A DNA stretch of 64,000 bases from Limnanthes douglasii subsp. nivea (GCA_036936605.1 JAUPFV010000003.1:146662997-146726996), one strand, 5' to 3'. Numbered from the stretch's first letter, positions 47,747 to 60,224 are shown. Notes: a model not told the origin generated them from the sequence alone. Translations and numbers: made by a program.

Positions 47747-49690
47747 ATGAATCTGAATGAGCACAATGTTCCACCTCCCGAGGTGGAAGTTGCAAGGGAA
47801 AATAATGAGTATACTATCGAGGAGCGCAACCAGTTGAGAGTTGAGATAGAGGCGCTGAGAGCAATAAAACAAGCAGAAAAAAGAGTTAAGGAAAAATCTG
47901 GTGCGTTAGTACTACACAACACTGACAATCTTGAAGAAAACGAGCAGTCTTTGAAAATCCATATCAGTTCCAAGAAGACACACCGATCTAAACCTGTTGA
48001 GAGTTCTACATCTGAGTCTTCCACCATCTCATCAAATGAGGCAGATCTTGAAGAATCATTATCTTCAAGTAGTGATGAAGGAAGGTCAAAAAAGAAAATG
48101 AGGTTGACTAAAAATATTCAAGAAAAAAAGATAGGCATGACAGGCTTAAGAAGCACCGTGGCAAGGGAAATGGTCAGCCAATCAGTATATTGATCAGTTG
48201 ATGATTGATCCTTTTAATTTTCAGTCCAAACCAGGTATTTTTACAACCCCTAATGAAGACACTGTTTTTAACCATAACAAAAATTGGAGGCAATTACCTT
48301 TGTATGCAAAAATCCTCTCTGGACATCTTCCTAAGAGGTTTGATAGCTCAAAGATGGAGAAATACGATGGGAGTAGAGATCCGGACAACCATCTGGAGGA
48401 GTTTAAGAACTTCATGATAAATTTCGAAGATAATGACAAGTTATTGTGTAGGGCTTTCTCCCAAACTTTCACACGAAGTTCCCTCAAATGGTACAATATT
48501 TTCCCTTAAGGTTGCATACAAAACTTTGATACGTTCTGGGTTGCCTTCTTAAGGCAATTTGTTGGACGCAAAGAACTCAAGGATAATGGGAACACCATTA
48601 TCCATTGTGCTCAGGAGCCGAACGAGTCCTTAAAGGAGTACATTAATCATTTTGTGAACACAAAGAATGGGCTAGCAGATTGCTTTGAACAGGTTGCAAT
48701 TGCATCCCTCAGATAAGGTTTGAATCCAGCTAATCTAGCCGATTCAGTGACTCAGAAGAAGGCTATGACTTGGGGTGGTTTGTTGAATTAAGTGAGAAAG
48801 TAAATCAACATTGAGGAGACCAAGAAAACCATAGTACACCACCAAGTGAGGTCTACTATTGCAACAACAACTCTTCCAGCTACTAATCAGTCTAATTACA
48901 GGGTAAAAGAGGCGGGACAGGGGTCCAACAGGTCAAAGCATAACCAATCTAACCAAACTCAGAGTCAACATGTCAGAAATAAGAGGGGGCCATAGGTTCA
49001 GACTGAGTGGTTTGCTGAATTGGGGGAGAGTGTGGCTACAATCTATATTAAGACTAAAAATTATGTGCATTTTTTAAAGTAGTAGCATTGCAGTCCTCCA
49101 GAGAAAACCAGAGTACCCGTTTCTGACAATACCACAATGACATAAGCCATTATACTCATGATATTATAGCCTTGAAGCAGGAGGTCCAGAACCTTATTGA
49201 AAGGGGCAAGTTGGGGGCTTGCGTCAAAAAGCGTGGGGGACGCAGACCGAATAATGCACAAGCTAATGCTCCCCGATCTGGTCCTTTGAACAATCCTGGT
49301 ACATCCACGCAAGAGGGTGCAATGGTAATTACTAAGATGTTTAATATAGACTCTGAGTATCTTGATCCAGATCTAAGTCGAAATCGGGTAGGGGTGATAG
49401 CAGACAAGACCAGAACTGTCTCTGGTCTAATTAATTTCTTTGAATCATTGACTATTTTCGGAGGGCATACTGTAACTGCGCCTTCTCCTTTATCAAGGAA
49501 GAGACATGTTCAAAATTTGACCACCCAGTTGGATGGTGGGATTTCCACCCACCAATATCAATCATCATCTCTCTTTATAGGTTTCGACGAGGATGACCTG
49601 AGAGAAATTGCAGGGCCTCATGAAGATGCGTTGGTAATATGGGCATCAATAGGAGGAAACGATATACGCCAGATTCTGGTTTAACATGTA
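47747..49690 (+). pseudogene. gag of the Tat element, broken
   Basis: Remains of Gag. The acidic, serine-rich leader is at 47747-48193, the capsid core at 48198-48509 (WRQLPLYAKILSGHLPKRF; FKNFMINFEDNDKLL), then a TAA at about 48508. More core follows to about 49060. The zinc-knuckle region at about 49080-49170 has been destroyed by frame changes. The C-terminal part is at 49172-49684 (RGKLGACVKKRGGRRPNN; DEDDLREIAGPHEDALV). Every block has a counterpart in the intact frame at 2226-1. Confidence 0.85.
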
Positions 49691-50024
49691 GTTCGCCAAA
49701 TATCTTGTTTTTTAAGTTCCTAAAAGAAGATGAGAAACCCTTTGGTTATACAACATTCGGACAGAACCATTGTAGGCTTCATTAGAAGTTTTGCAGATGT
49801 GATTGGGGAGTTTGAAAAGGAAGTGTTGTTGGGAAAAAGACCTTTTAGAAAAATGGTAAGAGTGTTGTTTGTTGTGGTGGATTGTCCAACATCTTACAAT
49901 GAAATATTTGTGAGGTCTTCGCTCTCCAGAATACATGTTTTGGCCTCTAGGGTCCACCAATGTTTGAAGTATGCTGTCCAGGGGCAAGTAGGTGTTGTCC
50001 GGTACAGCCAGAAGATAGCCAAGG
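49660..50024 (+). pseudogene. retropepsin-like protease remnant
   Basis: Continues from gag. The catalytic DTGSS seen in the left-edge element is replaced by a stop and out-of-frame bases at 49680-49700. The flap and later blocks survive at 49730-50020 (VIQHSDRTIVGF; KRPFRKMVRVLFVVVDCPT). Interrupted on its right by the hAT-like insertion. Confidence 0.75.
50017..50024 (+). repeat. 8-bp target duplication of the hAT-like insertion, left
   Basis: AGCCAAGG. The right copy at 50834-50841 is AGCCAGGA, slightly changed. Confidence 0.5.
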
Positions 50025-50833
50025 CATAGTTTTAAGCGGCGTGCGACGGCCCGCGACAACGAGGGGTCAAAAGGTTGCGGCGACGCAACGAGAGTTGCGA
50101 AGAGATTTATTCCGTTTACCAATACTATTAATTAAGTAATATATAATATAGTAAAAATATAATAAATTAAGTCCAAAAATCAATAAAATATTATAAAAGA
50201 TGAACTTCAAATATTTTAAGACATTCAAATGCGATTAAACGTAAAAAAATACTCTATCTATACATTAAAAAAACTCAAATATCATCATCAATTAATTATC
50301 TTTCATCTCCTTGGTCATTTGCCTCATATACATCCCATATAGGAGGCTGCGTGTAGTAAAAGGAGGCAACGTGCAGTGGAAGAACAAAAAGATATTTTGC
50401 ATGTGGCAATTCAATATTCAGTATAAAATGTGAATAGCCTTTATCAATATAAATGAATTGATTAGACATTTAATAAATCAGTAATTCAGTATTTAGTTTA
50501 TATTTAAGATAAGTTATTAGTTCCGAGTCGAATGGTTTGAAACTTGAATAGTAACCGTTACTTGAGAATGAGCTTAATTTACTTTATACATAACGTTTTA
50601 GTTCAATTATAGCAGTTTAAGTAATTAAAATTAGTTTATATATGATAAAAACAATAATAGATATAGCTAGTGGAATAACGCTCGCGACGCAACGTGACAC
50701 TACGCCTCCATAACGCTGTCATGACAGGTGTTTTTCCATTTAGACCGTTACGTGACTCGTCGTAACGATTTTTTGAGCGTTACACGCTGTCGTGCGCTGC
50801 AATGGTTCCACGACGGTGTTTTTTAAAACTATG
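50025..50833. mobile_element. hAT-like non-autonomous element (809 bp) inside the Tat element
   Basis: Ends CATAGTTTTAA and TTAAAACTATG are inverted copies, with GC-rich subterminal blocks (gcgtgcgacg, cgacgcaacg left; acgctgtcgtgcg, cacgacgg right). The protease-RT linker reads continuously across it, and the flanking 8 bp are near-duplicates. AT-rich and non-coding in the middle. Confidence 0.75.
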
Positions 50834-51090
50834 AGCCAGGAAATGTTATGTTACAGCCTGTGTCCCTAATACTTTAGAGGCAGTCAGAGTTAACGGAGAT
50901 TAGCAGCTACTGGAGCCTTCTGTTGATAAAAATGAAATTGATGATTACAGGGAGGCTCCCAGTGTTATAATACCTATTGAGGAGATTGAAACCTACTCCA
51001 TCGTAGAAGGGAAGAATATTAAAATTGGTTCCAAGCTAACACTGGATTTAAAGCACCGATTATTATCCTTTTTTTTTATGAATAATCAAC

Positions 51091-52300
51091 ATGTTTTTGC
51101 ATGGTGTAATAGTGATGTCACTGGAGTGCCATATTGCGCCAGTTGTACAGAAAATGAGATCTTTCTCTAAGAAAAAAACAGATGGGATTGTTCAAGAAGT
51201 TAACCGTTTAACCAAGATGGGTTACATTAAAGAATCTCAATACTCTTTGTGGACTGTCAACCCCATTCTAGTTAAGAAAAAAAATGTCAAGTGGAGGATG
51301 TGCATTGATTTCACTGACCTTAATAGGGCATGCCCGAAAGATCTTTATCTTGTTCCTCGGATAGATCAGTTGGTGGACTCTACCTCTGGAAACAAGCTAT
51401 TGTCTTTTATGGATGCTTTTTCAGGCTACAACCAGATACAAGTAGATCTGAATTATCAAGATCACACTACTTTCATCACAAATAGAGGTCTTCATTGTTA
51501 TAGGGTGATGCCGTTCAGATCGAAAAATGTTGGGGCCACATCAGAGGTTAGTGCATAAAGCTTTTGCTAATCAGATTGGCAGAAACATTGAGGTTTACAT
51601 AGATGATAGGATGGTTAAAAGATTGGAGGAAGATTCACATATATCTGACCTTCAAGAAACATTCTCTAACTTGGAGGCTGTAAATTTAAAATTGAACCCA
51701 GAAAAATGTGTATTTGGGGTCCGATTTGGAAACTTTTTGGGCTACTTAATAAGTGATAAAGGAATTCAGCCTGATCCGGATCAACATAATACCTTGCTAG
51801 CTATGAACCCTCATCGGAATATTAAAGAAGTTCAAAAATTAATCGGACGCTTAGCTGCATTGAACATGTTTATTTCAAGATTATCTGAAAAGTTCGCTAC
51901 ATTCTTTCAAGTGTTGAGGAATGTTAAAGACTTTAATTGGTCTCCACAATGTGACCAGGCTTTTATTGAAATGAAGAAGCATTTGTCTTCACCTAAAGCT
52001 CTTTTTAAACTTGTTCGAGGGGAAAAGCTCTATGTATATCTAGTTGTATCAGAGTACGCACTAAGTGTTGTGCTAGTAAGAGAAATTGACAATTACCCTC
52101 GTCCAGTATATTACATCAGTAAAAGTCTATTGGATGCTGAAAGAAGATATTTGAGGTTGGAAAAATTGGCATTGGCCATAGTAATTGCAGCAAAAAAGAT
52201 GAGACCATACTTTCAAGCTCATTTCATTGTTGTTCAAACATCTTTCCCATTGAAAAGTTTTCTTCAGAAACAGACGTGTCAAGTAGAATGACCAAATGGT
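51091..52300 (+). pseudogene. Tat reverse transcriptase and first RNase H, broken
   Basis: RT is in two overlapping frames: 51091-51558 (VKKKNVKWRMCIDFTDLN; LLSFMDAFSGYNQI) and 51527-52291 (VYIDDRMVK active site; NPEKCVFGV; RLAALNMFISR). The frames cross at about 51530-51550. The RNase H that follows (YLVVSEYALSVVLV; PVYYISKSLLDAERRY) has lost its first catalytic Asp (VS where plant elements have AS/DAS-like). The frame then breaks at about 52290. Confidence 0.88.
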
Positions 52301-52429
52301 CAATGAAGCTGGGTGATTATGATATTGATTTTGCACCCGAACGACAATTAAATCCCAGACAGTGGCTGATTTCTTAGTAGAATTTCATGCTGACAGATCC
52401 TTCGGACATGAGTAAAAAAACCAGTTTAA

Positions 52430-52870
52430 GAACGAATGGGTAGTTCGAACTAATGGTGGATCAAGTACTATGGGATGTGGGGCTTTAATTTGTTTAATTT
52501 CTCCCTATGGTGGCAATATCTACCAGGCCGTATGTTTTGGCTCCAGAGCGTCTAACAATGAATTTGAATATGAAGCAGCCATATCCGGTCTTAAGCTGGC
52601 TCTCCTATGTGGGGCAAAGAGAGTCCGGTTAATGAGTGATTCCCAATTGCTGATTCACCATGGTCAAGGACAATCTGAAGCAAAGAAAGAATAGTTAATT
52701 AAATACTTGCTTATGTTGAAAGAAGTTGCCGCGAACTTTAAAAATATCTGCTATGAACACATTCCTAGATCGGAAAATACTCTGGCAGACTCTTTAGCAA
52801 CTATAGCTTATTCTGAATCATATCCATGGATTCTTGTGCAGGAATGCCCATCTGTACAGACATGTCAAGA
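52430..52870 (+). pseudogene. second (archaeal-type) RNase H of the Tat element
   Basis: A second RNase H domain after the usual one: RTNGGSSTMGCGALI (Asp of the usual DGS replaced by Asn), ASNNEFEYEAAISGLKLAL with the conserved Glu, VRLMSDSQLLIHHGQG with the Asp, then a stop at about 52693 and SENTLADSLATIA-like sequence. Dual RNase H domains are characteristic of the Tat lineage. Broken by stops and a changed residue. Confidence 0.75.
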
Positions 52871-52949
52871 AAAATAAAGTGAAGAAAGTACGAATATACT
52901 TGTTATTCAACCTAAATATTGAAGATATGATCTTCTCTGGTTCATCTCT

Positions 52950-54120
52950 GATGGGATATTTCCTCCGGATAAAGCTGTGGCTAAGAAAATCAAGTACAAG
53001 GCTCGTGGTTTCTTGATATTAAGAGAAGTTCTTTACAAGAAATCTTTCAATAGACCTCTCCTACGTTGCTTACAATTTGAAGAATTCCAAGCTGTGTTAT
53101 TTGAACTGCATGATGGAGAAGGTTCTGCACATTGTGGCTATAGGGCCTTAACCAGAAGATTTTTGTTAGCGGAATATTAGTGGCTAACCATAATGACAGA
53201 TATTAAAGAGATGGCGAAAAAGTGTGATCTTTGTCAAAGATATGGGAATGAAATTCATGTGCCAACAGTTCGTATGGAATCCATATCTAAACCAATACCC
53301 TTTGACATATGGGGTATGGATCTAGCTGGGCCTCTCCTCATGGCATCCGGTGGATGTAGAACAATTATAATTGTTATTGACTATTTCTCTAAATGGATAG
53401 AGGCAACTATTTTGGTTGGAACCACTTCGAAAGTAGTCATTAAATTTATCTTATCTAACATACGTTGCAGATTTGGGGTTCCCCGAAAGATTACTACAAA
53501 CAATGGGCCACAGTTTGAAATTAAAGACAAGGAAACATTTTACACCTACAGAGGAATTCAACACTATTTTTCTTCTCCTTTGTACCCTCAAGAAAATGGT
53601 CAAGTTGAAGTTGTAAATAGGATAATCTTGTCCGGATTGAAGAAAAAATTGGAGGGACCTGTAGAAAAGTGGCCAATTTATTTACAAGAAGTATTGTGGG
53701 CCTACCGAACTACACCTCGAGCTGATACATAAGAATCTCATTTTTCTCTGGTGTATGAGATGGATGCAATTACTCCCATAGAAGCTACATTACCATCTCA
53801 CAGAGTCCAAAACTATTCCTGAACAGGCTAATCATATAGCAATAAGGAATCAGTTGGATCTGATTGAAGAAAGAAGAGTTAAAGCGCATCTAAAGATAAC
53901 GCATTACCAGGGTTTGATGAGGGGCATATTTCCTCCAAAGGTGAAAGAAGAGGATACATACAAAGGAAAAGCAGTTCGGTAAGCTGGCTCCGAACTGGGA
54001 AGGCCCTTATGTGGTCTGTGGGAAGGTTAAACTAGGAACATACATGCTCCAAGACAAAGAAGGGAGAGCACTAAAACACCCATAGAATGTTGAACATCTC
54101 AGATTATTATAGAATAAAAC
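52950..54120 (+). pseudogene. Tat integrase, broken
   Basis: The H-H-C-C finger is at about 53110-53240 (ELHDGEGSAHCGYRALTRR; CDLCQRYGN). The core is at 53193-53732: first Asp in WGMDLAGP, second position TTNNGPQF where DNG is expected, so the catalytic Asp is Asn here, and Glu in PQENGQVEVVNR. Stops follow at 53730. The C-terminal part is decayed to about 54110 (NVEHLRLL). Confidence 0.85.
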
Positions 54121-54639
54121 TCTTTTGTAAATATTTAATTTTTTAAGTATCAATGTAAATATTATGGGGCATACTCTTTCCTACCCTGGTGGCGCGGGGA
54201 GGTTTTAATGAGGTGTCCGGGTTATTCAATAAGATATTATGCCTTCTTCAAAAGTATAGTGCAATTTTATTTCAGTTCGGATATCAAACACTTATTAAAC
54301 ACTCCGGCTCTCAAATGTCTTTGAGTTGATTGGATATATTGAACACTTGATCACATTTATTAAACACATATGGTTGAAGATGTTTGATACGTTTATTCAA
54401 CACATCTAAAATATTGAAGGCTATATAAACATTAGCCATAAAGAGTTAATCAGAATTTAAACAAAGGAAAATATGACATTAAAATATGATCAGACTACAA
54501 CGGATCTATGATTTGCAAAATGCCTTGACCGTTCAAGGACTTTGAGTTTTGCAGAATAAAGGTTGAACAAATGATACAACAAAATGCCTTGGACATCCAA
54601 GGACTTTAGTTCTTTAATAAAAAAAATACACAATATAAC

Positions 54640-57440
54640 CTTAGGGCTTGTTCCCTTCAGTTTTTTTCTTCACCGCCGTCTTTTTGGGGACTTTTAAGTT
54701 CAACACTTGAACTCTCACCAAATTTTTCATCGTCTTCGAAATCTACCCCACTGGAGTAGTTGTGCTTCTCACCATCAGCCATAGTATGGAAAGGGAGGTC
54801 ATCATAATCCACAAATTTCCACAAAGGACCAAGAGTCCTCTTAGGAAATGTCTCATGGAACAGCAAGACCATATCATACTTAATTCCATCATCCCTCTTC
54901 TCTAGAGAATCTATTATTCCTGCAGTTATTGGTTGAGCTTGTTGGCGTTCTAAGGCAGCATTTTCTTCAATTTTCTCTTGGATAGTTTTCTCCAACTTGA
55001 CTTTGTCATCGGATAAATTCTGGATAATGTTGTCCTTAATTGTTAGTTACCCCTTCAAAGCTGTGATATCATTAGAAAAAAAAGTCTCCAGTCCGGAGAG
55101 CTTGGTTTGGAGGTCTTTACTGGCCTCTTCTGACTTGAGCAGCTTGGCTGCTAAATCCTGTTTCTCTTTCTTCAATGATTTTATGCTTTGTTGAGCGGTG
55201 GATAAACTGTTTGTCAAGATTTGTTTCTTTGTATTCAGGGAGTTGATGGTAGTTGTTTGATCCCTTACTTGCCTCTCTAGATCAACTATTGGACGAATGT
55301 AACCCACAAGGGAGTGACTTAGGGTATCTTGATCACTTGATATCATATAAGTCTCCCCATTGTAGGTTACGACATTGGATAAGCTGGAAGGCCAATAAGG
55401 CTCCACGAAGTCGTCCTTGTCCAAGTCATTAAAATACATGTTAATATCTTGAAAGGCATCAAGGTATACCTCTCCAACACTAGTGGCTTGTTCGGAATAA
55501 ATATTGGTAAGGATTTCCTCTTGTAAGGTAGGATCAGAAGGAGCTGGAGGAGGGACTTCAGAAGGGCGTAGGATTACATCTGATCCCAGAGTAACTTTCT
55601 TCTTTTTGGAAGTTTTTTCATCACTGCTTGCTTTGCGCTTCTTGTCCTTCTTCGAAATCTTTGGTGGGTTTTCCGACCCACCAGCCTCCTTAACAGTGAC
55701 TTCTATTTCCTCCAATAGAGCAGCATTAATACCTCATTGGTTCTTCGAACTGGTTCTTTCAGTGGTTGTTTGAGGTGGGTCTGTTGTGGTTTTCTTCTTT
55801 CTCTTGTTCTTCATTTTGTTCAGATGGCTAGGGGGTTTGGCCATGGAAGGCAGGTAAAGTTTAGCATCTTTACCGTCTGTCCTCCTCAAGATGACATCTG
55901 TAGAAGGAGAGGTGGTCAAATCTTCGCAGGAGAGGTCTCTTCTTCCTCTGTTGTTCCACAAATGGGACCTCACAAAGTTCCCCGATGTGAAATAGTTGTG
56001 TAAAGCATTGTCCCATTTCTCCAAGACATTCAGTTTAGCACATGTATCTTGACCTACCTCTACATAGTCCGAAAACTCCTTCAGAAACACTAAGAAGAGA
56101 TATAAAGTCAGTTCGGAGTAGTTACTTAATATTTGAGAACTGAAAGGGAGCATAAATAAAACTCACCAATACTCTTCCAGCGACTGGTCAGCTGGCTTAG
56201 GTTGGAATCACCTTGATCTTCCTTCCGTTCTCCCAGGCCCCACTGATGAACAAAAATTGCATCCTCCACGGCTTTTATGACTCCCAAAATATCATTGACT
56301 ACCTTGTAGTCCTTCTCCATGTTGTAAAGGTAGAAGAGGATGTGATGATTATTGCACAAATTCGCTACAACAGCGAATTATTCCATAGGCAATGGAATCT
56401 TGGATAGCCTAGACACCATGATGCCAGCCAACAGGGTATACCAAGCGTTTGGGCTCAGCTGACTTGGACACAACTTGGTCAAGTGGAAATACCTAACTAT
56501 CTTCGGGTCCAAAGGAAACCGAAGTTCCCATTTCAACACCTCTGTATAGAACACTAGCTCGTTAGGTTTACAGTCGATCAAAGTTTCTGGGGTGATGGGG
56601 ATTCTCACCTTGACAAACTATGGGATTCCTCACTTCGTACGAATACGACCAGTTCAACAGTATGGGTGTATACGTAGGCTATATTTTGAAGAGACATCAA
56701 GTACTTCACACTAACCTTCTTCAAGTTTGGCCCCATTCTCCTCTCCAGACTCTCCGGAAGCGCATCTGGGTGAGTCAAACCTACTTTAGTCTTGCCTTTC
56801 CAATCTGCAGTTGTGTCCTCCGTTTGTCTGAACGCCTCAAAAGGGGCTTCACCTAGGCTATCCTCTATGTTTTCTTTTATTACAGTGGAAGGATGTTCGG
56901 ATGGTTTGGCTTCTGTCAGGGGTTGCTGTCCAGATGATTTAGTTTTTAGCATAAGTTGCACTGCCTCCGAACTTGAGGGTTTTGAAGAAGTATGAGTTGA
57001 TTTCGATTTACATTGACGGCTGACTCGACGTGGTGTTAATTTCTTTGGGGACTTATCTATATCTGAACCTATTGCAATAAAAGACGAGGGTTTTCTAACA
57101 CTAGAAACGACTTTCTCTTTAGGGAAAGGGTTTTGGGACTCTTAGACAGAGGACCCTGATGGAAGATGACAAATGCTTGAAACAAAATGGTAATTTTCTG
57201 ACCTTGGGTGCTTTTGAGGACGATGAACCCTGGTCTACATTCGCTTGTGATTGATTGTTTCCTTCACCAGGAGAAACAGAGAGGCTGATAGCAATGTGTT
57301 CGTCTCTTGCAACTTTTCTCGCTCTCTCTAACTCAGATAAATTAACCAACCTCATTTTACTAGAGCGTTTCTGGCTATGAACATATATAACTTGAACACA
57401 AATTAGAAGATTTATTGAGCTTTCTCTCACTAAAAATGCT
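54640..57440 (-). pseudogene. antisense accessory gene of the Tat element (PF04195-like plus coiled coil)
   Basis: Opposite to gag-pol, a chain of minus-strand frames reads in order 57430-57119, 56961-56605, 56608-56378, 56359-56126, 56153-55734, 55715-55047, 54995-54657. The third contains the pattern KWELRFPLDPKIVRYF then LCPSQLSPNAWYTLLAGIMV, which resembles the plant gypsy-type domain Transposase_28 (PF04195). The later frames are acidic, then a long coiled coil (LERQVRDQTTTINSLNTKKQ onward). Introns are plausible (donor-like CCAAG/GTCAGA at about 57205), and at least one frameshift is clear near 56610. Tat elements are known for extra frames here, sense or antisense. Function unknown. 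Confidence 0.75.
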
Positions 57441-57810
57441 TGTAAGTTTTGAAGACAATGAAATAGTGAAAAATAGGAGTTATCTACGAGAAGGTAAAAT
57501 GATCAAAGTAATGATTAACGGCTGCAAACTATGGGAGTTATAGCCTATGATAACTTTCTAGCATAGTAGGTACGAGGATCTAGGAGAAAAACGACTGAGA
57601 GGTCAAACCAGAGCCTGACACGTGTCCCACGATTGGAAAAAGACTCTTAGAATTCTGAACTGAAAAGTCAGTCCCCCTAAATTTTGGACAAAGTGATTCT
57701 TGAAATTCTTAACAAGAAAAGATAAAATTTGCAATTCGGGTGCAACACCAGATTAGAAATCGTTAGTATTGATTTTTAAGAGTTAGCTCTTCCAAAGATT
57801 ATTTGCAAGA

Positions 57811-57824
57811 CCTAAAAGGGCTAC
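57811..57824 (+). other. polypurine-like stretch before the 3' LTR
   Basis: cctaaaagggctac immediately before the LTR. A weak polypurine tract. Confidence 0.4.
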
Positions 57825-58178
57825 TGATGAGGTCGGATATTTTAGCTACTGAATCCTTTTTTAATCTGATGCGCAATTTAGACCAAAAACACTATCAGAT
57901 GAAACCGGACAGAACTAATATAGTCGATTATGACTAAGCTACTGGTCACTTCACACCAAATTACTAATAGGTCCTTAAACTTGACCCAATTTCACAATCC
58001 AACCCGATATGGCCATGATTCATTAATTAAGTATAAATACCACAACCACTTTCATCAATGAGGTTAATCGGAATTTATGAGTAGCACACAACTTAATTAT
58101 CTCACTACTCTCTCCTCTAAACATTTAATTCCCAAACCACTTTACAAAATTACCCTCACACAGAAATGAACCATACCA
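57825..58178 (+). repeat. 3' LTR (354 bp)
   Basis: Same length and ends as 47320-47673. About 88 percent identical by hand count. Confidence 0.95.
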
Positions 58179-58183
58179 CTAAC
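58179..58183 (+). repeat. 5-bp target duplication of the Tat element, right
   Basis: CTAAC, identical to 47315-47319. Confidence 0.85.
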
Positions 58184-59698
58184 TAAAACTTTACCTATAA
58201 CAAGAAACATATAAAATTTACTTTATCTAACATATAATTCTTATAAACGGTGTTTAAAACATATAATATTACATATCAAACATAACATACATCGTTAATA
58301 AGATATCTTTGGGCAAACATACCAACACACATTTTATGAGTTCAAATATATTATTGTTGATCCATTTTAATTGACCTAATTATTGTAAAACCCTAATTTG
58401 CATTGTTTCTGTATTTCAACTAAATCTTTAATGACCAATTCAAAAATGATAAAATCATGTTTATGGTTAAATATTCCAAACATTGACACTTCTTTGGGTT
58501 TGCAATGCTTGTAATAGGATTAATTCATGAACTATAAAGACTATAATTTCTTCAATTTACCAACAATATTATTTCGCTATAATATATTGGTTTCATATTT
58601 TATTTACTGTAGTCATGACAACGTTAATCATGAAATTTTATCTATCATTTAAACACCTCTCAATCAACCACATACAAAAACAGCATGTCCAAAAATATAA
58701 TATGGTCGCATAGATGAAGGAATATCATATAAAGCACCCTCGTAGGTGCAAAGTTGTAGAAATGTACTTTTTACTGCAGTGGTACAAATTTACTTCGGCA
58801 AGTAAAGATGTTTATACAACGAGGTGTTTTTTACCAAGAAAAAAATAGTGGTTACCGCCGAAAAAATGCTCAACAACTTGTTTTGGTACGACAACATCAG
58901 ATGTTGGCTGCAATGAACTTATATTGTCATAATTTTTTCACTCGATTTAGGGTTTGTTTGCTACAAAATACACATATTTCCAACAATAAACAAACCCTAA
59001 ATCGCGTGAGCCCTTAGATTTTGATATATAATTTAAACTTAAACAATAATACATGGAACCCTAAGAACAATTACTATATATATAGATATATATTAGTCCA
59101 TATTTAGTTTAATTCGTAAATCCCTACTTTAACTAGTTCAAACAACAATTATTTTCCAATGCATGGATTATTTATTGAAATTTAAATACACATGTTATTC
59201 AATTGATTATACATGCAATAACCACTAATTGACTTTCGGGAAACTTGATCTGATATCAATTGATAAAGTAAATTGAATCGCTTAATTAGTCTATGCCTTC
59301 ATATATAACCAGTTTCATGAATATTAATCGATCTACTAATATAATGGCGGAAAAAAAACTTACATGATATGTTGGATATTGTAATAGTAAGTGTCTCTTT
59401 TATCATTCATATTTGGATTCTTTTACAATCCTTTGTGTTTTAAGTTCTTCAATTTTGAAAATAAGTGTTCAAATACTTTATACTTCAATGTGTATGCAAG
59501 AAAAAGATTAGGAAAAGAAAATAAAGAAAAAAGAAGAAGGTATAAAATTCTAACGAATAAAGTGAAAAACTATTATATGATGAGTGAATGAATGTCAGTC
59601 GAATGTTTCTTTATATAAGAGTTTAATTAGGTTTACAATTTATCTTTATTATACTCATACCCTCTAATAAGCTCTTTAGTCATGATCGAAAGCATTAA
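58184..59698. other. no gene seen; one short hairpin
   Basis: AT-rich sequence between two retrotransposons. Only the stem-loop at 58938-59010 stands out. Confidence 0.5.
58938..59010. repeat. short inverted repeat (stem-loop)
   Basis: cgatttagggtttg (in 58938-58960) is perfectly inverted as caaaccctaaatcg (58991-59004), loop about 30 bp. Could be a MITE remnant. Confidence 0.6.
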
Positions 59699-60212
59699 TG
59701 ATGTAGTTGCACGAGCCCATGACTATATGACCTTTTGGATAAACGAAAACGGGCTTTATTTGGGGCCCACGTATCAGAATTTGGAGTTGCGACCACTCAA
59801 ATCGAACGCCTCAAGAAGCCCAACGATTTTCGAAAGCATCAAAGTGTGATGAAGTCCAGGCTCTAAATTCCATCATTTAAACCCTCGTTTTGCTGTTTTA
59901 GTAATTTTTCTGTATTTCCAATTTTTGTTGGATTTTATTAAAATACTTAACCAGCTCCAATTGCTTTGAATTTAGGCTGGGCTTTATTTTATTTCATAAG
60001 AAAAAATTTGTTATTTTGTACTATGGTTTCAAGCACTTTTATAAAAGGCTCTCAAACCCTAGTTTTGCCCAAGACGTTTTTGAATTGAATTTGATTTTCT
60101 TTAAAGTCTCTTTTACTTTGACCTAGGGTCAGAGCTATCTATTTTTCTGTTTTTTGTGCTTCTTTCTCTGTATTTTCCACCGCATGTTCCATCTTGTAGC
60201 TTGGCGCTACCA
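59699..60212 (+). repeat. 5' LTR of the chromovirus-like element
   Basis: Starts TGATGTAGTTGC and ends CTACCA, three bases before the primer site. The right border is well placed. The left is the best TG start, since the second LTR is outside the window. Contains attttataaaaggctc near 60038, a likely core promoter. Confidence 0.65.
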
Positions 60213-60215
60213 TAT

Positions 60216-60224
60216 TGGTATCAG
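60216..60224 (+). other. Met-type primer-binding site
   Basis: TGGTATCAG, the standard complement of initiator Met tRNA used by many plant LTR elements. Confidence 0.75.

Larger units (their letters stand above)
47320..58178 (+). mobile_element. full-length Tat-type Ty3/gypsy retrotransposon (10.9 kb), inactive
   Basis: Complete by structure: two 354-bp LTRs beginning TGATGAGG and ending CCATACCA, 5-bp duplication CTAAC, primer site, gag, protease, RT, RNase H, second RNase H, integrase, an antisense accessory region, polypurine stretch. My hand comparison of the LTRs gives about 40 mismatches in 354 ungapped positions, so it is an old insertion. All genes are damaged and a hAT-like element sits between protease and RT. 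The second RNase H and the accessory frames after integrase are marks of the Tat lineage. Confidence 0.93.

Noticed and set aside
49712..50122. 136-codon minus-strand frame
   Set aside because: Antisense shadow of the protease remnant that runs on into the hAT-like element; no motif.
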